A DNA stretch of 64,000 bases from Actinophytocola sp049647105 (GTDB lineage: Bacteria > Actinomycetota > Actinomycetes > Mycobacteriales > Pseudonocardiaceae). How positions within the stretch are numbered: the stretch's first letter is position 1; every line of letters begins with the position of its first letter. The notes below the pieces were generated by a model that was not told where the DNA came from, did not search any database, and saw nothing but the letters and a program-made list of their open reading frames with translations. The stretch is from contig NZ_JBARWZ010000309.1 of NCBI RefSeq assembly GCF_049647105.1, forward strand, positions 59,130-123,129. Direction: 5' to 3'. Shown piece by piece: positions 18,665 through 26,751 of the stretch. The translations under genes and the position numbers were made by a program.

Positions 18665-20281
18665 GTGGCCCTCAACATCGCGGACCTCTTCGAGCATGCA
18701 GTCGACGCCTTTCCCGACCGGATCGCGATCGCGTGCGGCGACCGCGCGGCGACGTTCGCCGAACTGGAGGGGCGTGCCAACCAACTGGCCCATCACCTGG
18801 CGGAACAGGGCATCGGGCGCGGTGACCACATCGGTCTATACAGCCGCAACTCCATCGAGGCGATCGAAACCCTGCTCGCGGCGTACAAGCTGCGCGCGGT
18901 GACGGTCAACGTCAACTACCGCTACGTCGATAACGAGTTGCGATATCTGTTCGACAACGCGGACCTCGTCGCCGTCGTCCACGAGCGGCGCTACGCCGAC
19001 CGGATGGCCGCGGTCCTGCCGGACACCCCACGGGTGCGGCACACGATCGTCGTCGACGACGACACCGATCTCCCCAGCGACAGCACGGCGTACGAGTCCG
19101 CGCTCGCGGGCAGGAGCACCGAGCGTGACTTCGGCGAACGCAGCCCGGACGACCTCTACATCCTGTTCACCGGCGGGACCACCGGGTACCCGAAGGGCGT
19201 GATGTGGCGCCACGAGGACGTGTGGCGCACGCTCGGCGGCGGCATCGACTTCTACACCGGCGAGGCCCTCGCCGACGAATGGGCGCAGTCGCAGCGCGGT
19301 CGCGAGTCCGGCGGCATGACGCGGCTGCCGTGCGCGCCGCTGATCCACGGCGCCGCGCAGTGGGCGACGCTGCCCGCGTTGTTCTCCGGCGACACCGTGG
19401 TGCTGCTGCCGCAGTTCGAACCGCACGACGTGTGGCGGGCGATCGACCGGCACCAGGTCAGGGTGGTCACCATCGTCGGCGACGCGATGGCGCGGCCGCT
19501 GCTCGCCGCGTTCCAGGAGGGCGACTACCAGGCGACGTCGGTGATCGCGTTCTCCAGCCACGCGGCGCTGTTCTCGCCGTCGGTGAAGGAGCAGATCCTC
19601 GATGCGCTGCCGAACGCGGTCATCACCGATGCCATCGGTTCGTCGGAGTCCGGGTTCCAGGGCATGGGCATCATCATGAAGGGCGCCAAGCAGGGCAGCG
19701 GCGGCCCGAGGGTCAACGGCGGCCCGAGCACCATCGTGATCGACGAGGACAACCGCAGGGTCGCGCCTGGTGAGACCGGCAGGCTCGCCAGAGGCGGGCA
19801 CGTGCCGCTCGGCTACTACAAGGACCAGGAGAAGAGCGCGTCGATCTTCGTTGAGGTCGACGGCGAGCGGTTCGTGGTCGCGGGCGACTACGCGCGGCTC
19901 GAGGAGGACGGCACGATCACGCTGCTCGGCCGAGGGAACGTCTCGATCAACACCGGCGGGGAGAAGGTCTTCCCGGAAGAGGTCGAGGCGGCACTGAAGT
20001 CCCACGCGGACGTGTTCGACGCGCTCGTCGTCGGGGTGCCGGACGAGCGGCTCGGGCAGCGGGTCGCGGCGCTCGTGCAGCTGTGGGATGGCCGGGAGCT
20101 CGACTTCGCCGCGCTCGGCGCGCACGTGCGGGAGCAACTCGCCGGTTACAAGGTGCCACGCAGTGTCTGGGTCGTCGAGCAGGTCGGCCGCGCGCCGAGC
20201 GGCAAACCCGACTACCGCTGGGCGAAGACCTACACCGAGGAACACGAACCCATGTGGAAGGCGGCAAATGTCGGTGTCTGA
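18665..20281 (+). CDS. fadD19: Steroid-24-oyl-CoA synthetase FadD19
   Basis: A 538-residue adenylate-forming enzyme nearly collinear with Mtb FadD19. It shows YVDNELRYLFDNADLVAVVH, the AMP motif ILFTGGTTGYPKGVMWRHED, VRVVTIVGDAMARPLLAAF, the DAIGSSESGFQGMG adenine site, GRGNVSINTGGEKVFPEEVE and the lysine in APSGKPDYRWAKTY. In Rhodococcus FadD19 is needed for sterols with a branch at C24, which fits the nearby ltp3/ltp4 operon. The GTG start at 18665 is followed by ALNIADLFEHA, the family N-terminus. The next gene overlaps its last 14 bases, so they are one transcript. Confidence 0.92.
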   Translation: MALNIADLFEHAVDAFPDRIAIACGDRAATFAELEGRANQLAHHLAEQGIGRGDHIGLYSRNSIEAIETLLAAYKLRAVTVNVNYRYVDNELRYLFDNADLVAVVHERRYADRMAAVLPDTPRVRHTIVVDDDTDLPSDSTAYESALAGRSTERDFGERSPDDLYILFTGGTTGYPKGVMWRHEDVWRTLGGGIDFYTGEALADEWAQSQRGRESGGMTRLPCAPLIHGAAQWATLPALFSGDTVVLLPQFEPHDVWRAIDRHQVRVVTIVGDAMARPLLAAFQEGDYQATSVIAFSSHAALFSPSVKEQILDALPNAVITDAIGSSESGFQGMGIIMKGAKQGSGGPRVNGGPSTIVIDEDNRRVAPGETGRLARGGHVPLGYYKDQEKSASIFVEVDGERFVVAGDYARLEEDGTITLLGRGNVSINTGGEKVFPEEVEAALKSHADVFDALVVGVPDERLGQRVAALVQLWDGRELDFAALGAHVREQLAGYKVPRSVWVVEQVGRAPSGKPDYRWAKTYTEEHEPMWKAANVGV

Positions 20282-21365
20282 AGGGCTGTGCGAACGGCTG
20301 GGGATCCAGCACCCGATCTTCGGGTTCACCCCGTCCGAGCACGTGGCCGCGGCGATCAGCCGCGCGGGCGGGCTCGGGGTGCTCGGCTGCGTGCGGTACA
20401 ACGACCCGGCCGACCTCGACGCCGCGCTGTCCTTCATGGACGAGAACACCGACGGTCGCCCGTACGGCGTGGACATCGTGATGCCCGCGACGATCCCGGC
20501 CGAGGGCACGCCGAAAGACCTGTCCGAACTGGTTCCCCAGGGGCACAAGGACTTCGTCGAACGGACGCTGCTCAAGCTCGGCGTGCCGCCGCTGTCCGGC
20601 GAGTCTGCCGGTGACGCGGGGGTGCTCGGCTGGCTGCACTCCGTCGCGCGGTCCCATGTGGACATCGCGCTGAGGCATCCGATCTCCTTGATAGCCAACG
20701 CGCTGGGCTCGCCGCCGCCGGATGTCATCGAGCGCGCGCACGACGCCGGGGTGCCGGTCGCGGCGCTCGCGGGCACCGCGGCGCACGCAAGGCGACATGT
20801 CGACAATGGGGTCGACATCGTGGTGGCGCAGGGCTACGAGGCGGGCGGGCACACCGGCGAGATCGCGTCGATGGTGCTGGTCCCCGAGGTCGTCGACGCG
20901 GTCGGCGCCCGGGTGCCGGTGCTGGCCGCGGGCGGTATCGGCAGCGGACGGCAGGTGCTCGCCGCACACGCGCTCGGCGCGTCCGGTGTGTGGATGGGCT
21001 CGTACTGGCTGACCACCTCGGAGTACCAGCTGGGCGGCAGTCCGATCCAGACGGCGCTGGTGCGTGCCACCTCCAGCGACACGGTCCGGTCGCGGATCTA
21101 CACCGGCAAACCCGCGCGGCTGCTGAAGAACAGGTGGACGCAGGCGTGGGCGGAGCCGGACGCGCCGGAGCCGCTGCCGATGCCGCTCCAGAACATGCTC
21201 GTCGGCGAGGCGCACCTGCGGATGAGCAGGGGCGGCGACCCGGACACGGTCGCCATGCCCGTCGGGCAGATCGTGGGCCGGATGAACGAGGTTCGCCCGG
21301 TCGCGGAGGTCATGGCGAGCCTCCTGGCCGAGATCGAGGAGGCGCGGGCCAGACTGAAGGCGTGA
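20268..21365 (+). CDS. Nitronate monooxygenase-family flavoprotein
   Basis: A 365-residue FMN-dependent TIM barrel. It starts GIQHPIFGFTPSEHVAAAIS and has the cofactor loops VAQGYEAGGHTGEIASMVLV and PVLAAGGIGSGRQVLAAHAL. A long acidic insert (residues about 75-130) separates it from the shorter IpdC-type protein at 1329. Members oxidise nitronates or act as enoate or dehydrogenase-type flavoenzymes. Its ATG lies inside the end of fadD19 and its stop overlaps the next gene, so it is read with the steroid CoA genes. Substrate unknown. Confidence 0.85.
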   Translation: MSVSEGLCERLGIQHPIFGFTPSEHVAAAISRAGGLGVLGCVRYNDPADLDAALSFMDENTDGRPYGVDIVMPATIPAEGTPKDLSELVPQGHKDFVERTLLKLGVPPLSGESAGDAGVLGWLHSVARSHVDIALRHPISLIANALGSPPPDVIERAHDAGVPVAALAGTAAHARRHVDNGVDIVVAQGYEAGGHTGEIASMVLVPEVVDAVGARVPVLAAGGIGSGRQVLAAHALGASGVWMGSYWLTTSEYQLGGSPIQTALVRATSSDTVRSRIYTGKPARLLKNRWTQAWAEPDAPEPLPMPLQNMLVGEAHLRMSRGGDPDTVAMPVGQIVGRMNEVRPVAEVMASLLAEIEEARARLKA

Positions 21366-21892
21366 GCATCAGGACCATTTCTTCCCGGATCGTGTACGAG
21401 AACCCGTGGCTGACGCTGCGTGAGGACGAGATCGAGCGCGAGGACGGGTCGCGCGGCATCTACTCGGTGATCGACAAACCGGACTTCGCGCTGGTCGTCC
21501 CGTTCGAGAACGACGGCTTCCACCTGGTGGAGGAGTACCGGTATCCGCTCGGCCTGCGGCGCTGGTGCTTCCCGCAGGGCGCGTTCCCGCAGGGTGTCAC
21601 CGGCACGCCGGAGGAGCTGGCCGCCGCCGAGCTGGGTGAGGAGACCGGGCTGACGGCAGGCCGGTTCGAGCGGCTCGGGTACCTCAACGGCGCGCACGGC
21701 ATCACCGGGCAGAGCTACCACGTGTTCCTCGCGACCGATCTGACCCCGGGGGAGCCGAGGCGGGAGGCCACCGAGCAGGACATGCGTCAGGAGTGGTTCC
21801 CGCGCGGCGAGGTGGAGCGGATGCTGCGTGACGGGGTGATCACCGACGACTCGACGCTCGCCGCGTACCTGCTGTTCACGATGCGCTCATGA
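21362..21892 (+). CDS. Nudix hydrolase (ADP-ribose pyrophosphatase-like), first of a tandem pair
   Basis: A 176-residue Nudix protein. The box region ELAAAELGEETGL keeps the EExG metal-binding core but has Ala where the motif has Arg. The N-terminal beta strands SRIVYENPWLTLREDEIERE and FENDGFHLVEEYRYPLGLRR are ADP-ribose-pyrophosphatase-like. The substrate may be ADP-ribose, NADH or a CoA derivative. The GTG start overlaps the stop of the monooxygenase gene, and its own stop overlaps the start of a second, very similar gene, which points to a recent duplication. Confidence 0.85.
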   Translation: MSIRTISSRIVYENPWLTLREDEIEREDGSRGIYSVIDKPDFALVVPFENDGFHLVEEYRYPLGLRRWCFPQGAFPQGVTGTPEELAAAELGEETGLTAGRFERLGYLNGAHGITGQSYHVFLATDLTPGEPRREATEQDMRQEWFPRGEVERMLRDGVITDDSTLAAYLLFTMRS

Positions 21893-22413
21893 AGCGGTTG
21901 TCGTCGCGACTGGTGTACGAGAACCCGTGGCTGTCGCTGCGTGAGGACCGGGTCGAGCGGGCGGACGGGTCGAGCGGCATCTACTCGGTGGTCGACGCCG
22001 AGGACTTCGCGCTGGTCATCCCGTTCGAGAACGACGGGTTTCACCTGGTCGAGCAGTACCGGTACCCGGTGGGCGCGCGGTCGTGGGAGTTCCCGTCCGG
22101 GTCGTTCCCGGCCGGGGTGACGGGCACGACGACGGAGCTGGCGGCCGCCGAGCTGGGTGAGGAGACCGGGTTCACGGCGGGCAGGCTGACGAGGATCGGG
22201 TACCTCAACCCGTCGAACGCGATGTCGGGGGTGGGGTGCCACGTGTTCCTGGCGAGGGAGCTGACGCCGGGGGAGGCGCGGCGGGAGGTCACCGAGCAGG
22301 ACATGCGTCAGGAGTGGTTCCCGCGTGGCGAGGTGGAGCGGATGCTCCGCGAGGGGGTGATCACCGACGGGCCGTCGATCGCGGCATATCTGCTGCTCAG
22401 GCTCGTCAGCTGA
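21889..22413 (+). CDS. Nudix hydrolase, second of a tandem pair
   Basis: A 174-residue close copy of the preceding protein; segments such as QDMRQEWFPRGEVERMLR are identical in both. The Nudix box ELAAAELGEETGF is kept with the same Ala replacement. The largest difference is the substrate-side loop, where the first copy has RRWCFPQGAFPQG and this one RSWEFPSGSFPAG, so the two may prefer different nucleotides. It ends the fadD19 transcript and is followed by a strong hairpin. Confidence 0.85.
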   Translation: MKRLSSRLVYENPWLSLREDRVERADGSSGIYSVVDAEDFALVIPFENDGFHLVEQYRYPVGARSWEFPSGSFPAGVTGTTTELAAAELGEETGFTAGRLTRIGYLNPSNAMSGVGCHVFLARELTPGEARREVTEQDMRQEWFPRGEVERMLREGVITDGPSIAAYLLLRLVS

Positions 22414-22436
22414 CACGGCTGCCGGTGGAAGAAAAA

Positions 22437-22462
22437 GAGGGCCGGCGCGAACGCCGGCCCTC
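22437..22462 (-). terminator. Rho-independent terminator of the fadE26-fadD17-DUF5302 operon
   Basis: GAGGGCCGGCG and CGCCGGCCCTC pair perfectly over 11 bp around a CGAA loop. On the minus strand the stem is followed by a T-run (from 22436 downwards), so it ends transcription of the DUF5302 gene. It can also act on the convergent Nudix transcript, though there is no T-run on that side. Confidence 0.85.
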
Positions 22463-22476
22463 CTGTGCTCGTCACC

Positions 22477-22686
22477 TCAGCCGCTCTTGCGGCGGAAGGT
22501 GCGCTTGGCGGCCGCGGGGCCGTGGGCATTGTCCACCTTGGAGCGGGCGTCCGCGTGTTCCTGGCCCTTGCGGTTCTGCGCCTGCTTGCGCTCCAAAGCC
22601 GCGCGGAACGCGGCCTTCACATCCTCCTGCGGGGGCTCTGCCTCGGCGGGCTCTGGAGTGGATGCGGGTTCGGGTGTGTCAGGCAT
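22477..22686 (-). CDS. DUF5302 family small protein
   Basis: A 69-residue acidic-then-basic protein. The family signature is EDVKAAFRAALERKQAQN in the middle and AHGPAAAKRTFRRKSG at the C-terminus. Function is unknown; the family is widespread in Actinobacteria. The ATG at 22686 lies four bases after the fadD17 stop, and the sequence TGAGG in that stop region can serve as the ribosome site. A strong terminator follows it, so it is the last gene of the fadE26-fadE27-fadD17 operon. Confidence 0.82.
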   Translation of the reverse strand: MPDTPEPASTPEPAEAEPPQEDVKAAFRAALERKQAQNRKGQEHADARSKVDNAHGPAAAKRTFRRKSG

Positions 22687-22690
22687 GACC

Positions 22691-24286
22691 TCAGGGTCGC
22701 ACGGACCGGGCACCCCAGTCGAGCCGGATTGGGTCGCACGACGGGGTCAACGGCCCGAACTCCAGTTTGGGGCCCTGGCGCCACCACACGGTGTCCGGCG
22801 TGCGCCAGCGCTGCGCCGACAGCGTCCGCTTCAGCACCTTGTACGTGGCGGTTCTGGGGAGTCTCGCCGTGATCCGGATGAACCTCGGCACCTGCTTGGG
22901 GCCCAGGTCGGACTGGTCGGCCAGGAACGCGGCGAACTCGTCGGGGTCGAACTCGCCGCGTACCACGAGTGCCGCCATCACCTGGTCGCCCGTCGACGGG
23001 TCCGGCACCGCGTACACGGCGGCCTCGGCGACCAGCGGGTGGCGCAGCAGGATTCGCTCGATCGGCGCGGTGCCCAGGTTCTCGCCGTCGACGCGCAACC
23101 ACTCGGACGTGCGGCCGACGAAGTAGAGGTAGTCGTGCTCGTCGCGGTAGGCGAGGTCCCCGCTCCAGAACCTGCCGTTGCGCAGCCGGTCGGCGTCCGC
23201 GGCCGAGTCCCTGTAGTAGCCGGCGAACTGGCCTGCGCCCCTCGTGTTCACCAGTTCGCCCACCTCGCCGGGTGGGCACGGCGAACCCGCCGGGTCGAGC
23301 ACCGCCAGGTTGCCTTCCATGCGGCCGATCGAGCCCGCCGGTGTCCCGGGTGGACGGGGCACCACGATGCCGCCCTCCGTTGAGCCGTACGCGTCGACGA
23401 CCTCGCAGCCGAACCGCGTCGCGAACGCCTCGACGTCGCGCGGGTTGGCCTCGTTGCCGAACATCACCTTCAGCGGGTTGTCCGCGTCGTCGGGCTGTTC
23501 TGGGGTGGAGAGAATGAAGGACAGCGGTTTCCCAACGTAGTTGGCGTACGTGGCGCCGTAGCCCCGCACGTCCGGGAGGAAGCCCGACGCCGAGAACCGC
23601 CGCCGCAGCGCGATGCGGGCGCCCGCGGCCAGGCCGACCGCCCACCCGGCGATGATCGCGTTGGAGTGGAACATCGGCATCGAAACGTACGTGGTGTCGC
23701 CGGGGCCCAGTTCGTACCGCGCCGCCAGCATCGCGCCCGGTCCGGCGATCTTGGCGTGCGTGCAGCGCACCGCCTTCGGCTCGCCGCTGGTGCCGGAGGT
23801 GAAGATCAGCATCAGCAGGTCGTCCGGTTCGGCGGGCACCGCCGCCAGCTGCGAGTACTGGTGGCGGAACGCGGTCACGTGCCACGCGGCCGAGTCGATG
23901 TCCAGCACGCGGGCGCCGGTGTTGAGGCCCTGCAACAGTTCCACGTACCTGCTGTCGGTCAGCACGACCTGGCAGTCGGTGAGCTGGATGTCGCGGACGA
24001 GCGCCTCGCCGCGTCTGCTGGTGTTGAGCCCGACGAGCACCGCGCCAGCGAGTGCCGCGCCGCCGAGCAGGAACGAAAGTTCCGGCACGTTGTCCAGCAG
24101 CACGCCGACGTGGAACGGGCCTGGGCGCCGCAGCGATCGCAGCAGGGCGGCGCGGTCCGCGCATTCCCGCACGTGGTCGGCCCACGACCACTGCCGGTCC
24201 TCGAACACGAGACCGGGATTCGCATCATCCGCGCGGGCGAGCAACAGCTCGGTGACGGTGGGGACCTGATCCCCCTGCGCGGTCAT
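22691..24286 (-). CDS. fadD17: Acyl-CoA synthetase FadD17
   Basis: A 531-residue adenylate-forming enzyme closely like Mtb FadD17. It has PFHVGVLLDNVPELSFLLGG, the AMP motif IFTSGTSGEPKAVRCTHAKI, RRFSASGFLPDVRGYGATYA, VVDAYGSTEGGIV and WLRVDGENLGTAPIERIL; the C-terminal catalytic lysine lies in TATYKVLKRTLS. FadD17 activates steroid side-chain acids (C24 and C22 types have been proposed). The ATG at 24286 has GGAGG six bases upstream; a TTG two codons earlier is not needed. It follows fadE26 and fadE27 exactly as in Mtb. Confidence 0.92.
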   Translation of the reverse strand: MTAQGDQVPTVTELLLARADDANPGLVFEDRQWSWADHVRECADRAALLRSLRRPGPFHVGVLLDNVPELSFLLGGAALAGAVLVGLNTSRRGEALVRDIQLTDCQVVLTDSRYVELLQGLNTGARVLDIDSAAWHVTAFRHQYSQLAAVPAEPDDLLMLIFTSGTSGEPKAVRCTHAKIAGPGAMLAARYELGPGDTTYVSMPMFHSNAIIAGWAVGLAAGARIALRRRFSASGFLPDVRGYGATYANYVGKPLSFILSTPEQPDDADNPLKVMFGNEANPRDVEAFATRFGCEVVDAYGSTEGGIVVPRPPGTPAGSIGRMEGNLAVLDPAGSPCPPGEVGELVNTRGAGQFAGYYRDSAADADRLRNGRFWSGDLAYRDEHDYLYFVGRTSEWLRVDGENLGTAPIERILLRHPLVAEAAVYAVPDPSTGDQVMAALVVRGEFDPDEFAAFLADQSDLGPKQVPRFIRITARLPRTATYKVLKRTLSAQRWRTPDTVWWRQGPKLEFGPLTPSCDPIRLDWGARSVRP

Positions 24287-24297
24287 GCGCAACCTCC

Positions 24298-25425
24298 TCA
24301 GGCCGGCTCCGCGGCCAGTGCGATACCGATGCGGCGCAGCTGCGTGGTGGCGCCGCCAAGACTGAACTCGATGCGTTTCGTGGCCACAAAATATCGATGC
24401 AACGGGTAGTCCACGTCAATACCCACTCCGCCGTGAATGTGAACCGCGGCATGGGCAATCCGGTGCCCGCCATCGGCGGCCCAGAACTTCGCCGTCGCGA
24501 TCTCGTTGTGGGCAGCGAAATTTTTGGACAGTCGCCAAGCGGCCTGCCACAGCGTCAGGCGGATCGCCTCGGCGTCGATGTAGCAGTCGGCCAACCGCTG
24601 TCCCACCGCCTGAAATGTCGCAATTGGTCGGTCAAATTGCACTCTACCAGTTGCATATTTGGCCGTCAGCTGCAGAGATTCCGAGGAGACGCCTGCCTGG
24701 AGCGCGCAGAGTCCGACCGTGCCGCGGGTTGTGAGCCAGTCGACGACGGCCGCTCCGCCGCCCGGTTCGCCGAGCACGCGGTCGTCGCCGAGGGCCACAT
24801 CGTCGAGCTCCAGCAATGCCTCGGAGTCGCCGTCGACGATCTGCTGGCGCCGCACGGTAACGCCGGAATCGCCTGGGGTGATAAGGAACACAGTCAGCCC
24901 CAGCGGGGTTTCCGCGGGTACCAGGAACAGCTTCGCGACCGGCCCGGCCTGCACGGCGACCTTTGTCCCGTGTACGTGCCATTGCGCGGGTGCTCCCGCA
25001 CGCTCGGCCCTCGTCGTGGGTCGTGCGGGATCGTCGCCGACCTCTTCGGACAGTGCGGCGGTGAGCACCACGTCCCCCGCCGCCGCTGGGGCCGCCCACG
25101 TGGTGCGCTGCGTGTCGGTGCCGAACTCGGCGATGGCCGACGCCGCCTGGACGATCGAGCACAGGTACGGCACGGGCGCGACCGCGCGGCCCAGCTCCAC
25201 GAGCACGGCGCACTGTTCGAGCAGGCCAAGCCCGCTGCCGCCGACGGACTCCGGCAGCGCGGCGGCCAGCACGCCCGCCATGGCCAGGTCTGTCCACAGT
25301 GCACGGTCGAACCGGTCGCCGGTCGCCTCGACCTCGGCGAGCCGCGCGGGGCTCGTGTGGTCGGCGAGAATCGTGCTGGTCAGCTCCGCGAGGTCGGAGA
25401 ACTCATCACTGAACGAGAAGTCCAT
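24298..25425 (-). CDS. fadE27: Acyl-CoA dehydrogenase FadE27 (ChsE5-type subunit)
   Basis: A 375-residue acyl-CoA dehydrogenase, the partner of FadE26 in the ChsE4-ChsE5 heterotetramer that dehydrogenates C27-C24 steroid CoA esters in Mtb. Features are GLLEQCAVLVELGRAVAPVP, the DSEALLELDDVALGDDRVLG strand, YATGRVQFDRPIATFQAVGQ and VHIHGGVGIDVDYPLHRYF. It begins MDFSFSDEFSDL and lies six bases after fadE26. In such pairs one subunit supplies the catalytic base and FAD is bound between both; which does so here was not checked by alignment. Confidence 0.88.
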   Translation of the reverse strand: MDFSFSDEFSDLAELTSTILADHTSPARLAEVEATGDRFDRALWTDLAMAGVLAAALPESVGGSGLGLLEQCAVLVELGRAVAPVPYLCSIVQAASAIAEFGTDTQRTTWAAPAAAGDVVLTAALSEEVGDDPARPTTRAERAGAPAQWHVHGTKVAVQAGPVAKLFLVPAETPLGLTVFLITPGDSGVTVRRQQIVDGDSEALLELDDVALGDDRVLGEPGGGAAVVDWLTTRGTVGLCALQAGVSSESLQLTAKYATGRVQFDRPIATFQAVGQRLADCYIDAEAIRLTLWQAAWRLSKNFAAHNEIATAKFWAADGGHRIAHAAVHIHGGVGIDVDYPLHRYFVATKRIEFSLGGATTQLRRIGIALAAEPA

Positions 25426-25431
25426 GCCGGA

Positions 25432-26622
25432 TCACCTCTTCGCCGGGGGCAGGCCGAGTCCGACCGCTGCCACGATGTCGCGTTGTACCTCGTTGGTGCC
25501 GCCGCCGAAGGTCAGGATCAGCGACGCGCGGTGCATGCGTTCGACCCGGCCGCGCAGCAGCGCGCCGGGTGAGCCCGCCCGCACGTACGCCTGCGGTCCG
25601 AGCACTTCCATCAGGAGCCGGTAGGCCTCGGTCGCGAACTCGGTGCCGAACACCTTGGTCGCGGACGCGTCGGCGGGGCTGAGCCCCTTGCCGGAGTCGT
25701 TGTCGGCACCCCACGCGATCTTCCAGTTCACGAGCTTCAGGAACTCGGCCTTGGCGTGCACGCGTGCCAGGTGAATCTGTACCCACTCCTGGTCGATCAC
25801 CCGCCGTCCGTCCGGAAGTTTCGTGGCCTGCGCCCATTGCCGCACCTCGCGCAGCGCCTCGCGGACCGGCGCCGACGACGTCAGCGCGACGCGTTCGTGG
25901 TTGAGCTGGTTGGTGATCAGCGGCCAGCCGCGGTTCTCCTCGCCGACGAGCGCGTCGGCGGGCACCCGCACGCCGGAGTAGTACGTCGCGCTGGAGGTCG
26001 GGCCGGACATCGTGTGGACCGGGGTCCACGAGAAGCCATCGGCGTCGGTCGGGACGATCAGGATGGACAGGCCCTTGTGCTTGGGCGCGCCGGGGTCGGT
26101 GCGGCACGCGAGCCACACGTAGTCGGCGTAGGAGATCAGCGAGGTCCACATCTTCTGGCCGTTGACCACCCACTCGTCCCCGTCGCGGACGGCTCTGGTC
26201 CGCAGCGACGCGAGGTCCGTGCCCGCCTCCGGTTCGGAGTAGCCGATCGCGAAGTGGAGCTCGCCAGCCGCGATGCGTGGCAGGTAGAACCGCTTCTGTT
26301 TCTCGGTCCCGAACCGCATGATCGTCGGGCCGACCGTGTTGATCGTCAGGAACGGCACGGGTGCCCCGGCGACGGCCGCCTCGTCGGTGAAGACGAGCTG
26401 GTCGATCATGGGCCTGGCCTGCCCGCCGTACTCCTCCGGCCAGCCGAGTGCGAGCCAGCCGTCGGCGCCCATCTGCCGTACGACCTCCTTGTACACCTCG
26501 CCGTCCCCGTAGTCGCCGCCGGCGGCGAGCGCCTCGCGCCGCCGCGGGGTCATCAGCGCGGCGAAGTACGCCCTGAGCTCGCGCCGCAGCGCCTCCTGCT
26601 CCGGCGTGTACGCGATGTGCAT
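25432..26622 (-). CDS. fadE26: Acyl-CoA dehydrogenase FadE26 (ChsE4-type subunit)
   Basis: A 396-residue acyl-CoA dehydrogenase, first gene of the fadE26-fadE27-fadD17 operon. It shows ALGWPEEYGGQARPMIDQLV, AIGYSEPEAGTDLASLRTRA, the FAD/substrate strand WVVNGQKMWTSLISYADYVW and the C-terminal ILTFGGGTNEVQRDIVA. It forms a heterotetramer with FadE27 for the first beta-oxidation cycles of the cholesterol side chain. The ATG at 26622 has GGGAGGGG upstream. A perfect KstR palindrome lies 18 bases before the start. Confidence 0.9.
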   Translation of the reverse strand: MHIAYTPEQEALRRELRAYFAALMTPRRREALAAGGDYGDGEVYKEVVRQMGADGWLALGWPEEYGGQARPMIDQLVFTDEAAVAGAPVPFLTINTVGPTIMRFGTEKQKRFYLPRIAAGELHFAIGYSEPEAGTDLASLRTRAVRDGDEWVVNGQKMWTSLISYADYVWLACRTDPGAPKHKGLSILIVPTDADGFSWTPVHTMSGPTSSATYYSGVRVPADALVGEENRGWPLITNQLNHERVALTSSAPVREALREVRQWAQATKLPDGRRVIDQEWVQIHLARVHAKAEFLKLVNWKIAWGADNDSGKGLSPADASATKVFGTEFATEAYRLLMEVLGPQAYVRAGSPGALLRGRVERMHRASLILTFGGGTNEVQRDIVAAVGLGLPPAKR

Positions 26623-26640
26623 GCGCCCCTCCCTGGCTAC

Positions 26641-26654
26641 TAGAACACGTTCTA
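26641..26654. promoter_or_regulatory. Perfect KstR operator between fadE26 and hsd4A
   Basis: TAGAACACGTTCTA is a complete 14-bp palindrome and the strongest KstR-type box in the window. It stands between the fadE26 operon on the minus strand and the hsd4A-mce4 genes on the plus strand and probably controls both. Confidence 0.88.
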
Positions 26655-26694
26655 AGAATGTACTAGAGTCCGTGGCAACCGAGGAGGTCCGGCG

Positions 26695-26751
26695 ATGAAG
26701 GCGGCGCTCAACCAGGTCGATGTCATCCGGCAGATCGTCGGCTGCCGATGA
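26695..26751 (+). CDS. 18-codon leader reading frame before hsd4A
   Basis: An ATG at 26695, with the strong ribosome site GAGGAGG seven bases upstream, opens a frame for MKAALNQVDVIRQIVGCR that ends in TGA overlapping the hsd4A ATG (ATGA). hsd4A itself has no ribosome site of its own. The short frame may be a leader that passes ribosomes to hsd4A, or the stump of a deleted gene; in Mtb a ferredoxin gene (fdxD) lies at this place. The peptide has no cysteine cluster, so it is not itself a ferredoxin. Confidence 0.5.
   Translation: MKAALNQVDVIRQIVGCR

Noticed and set aside
18836..20818. Minus-strand frame of 660 codons opposite fadD19 and the next gene
   Set aside because: It mirrors the codon bias of fadD19; no conserved motif was seen.
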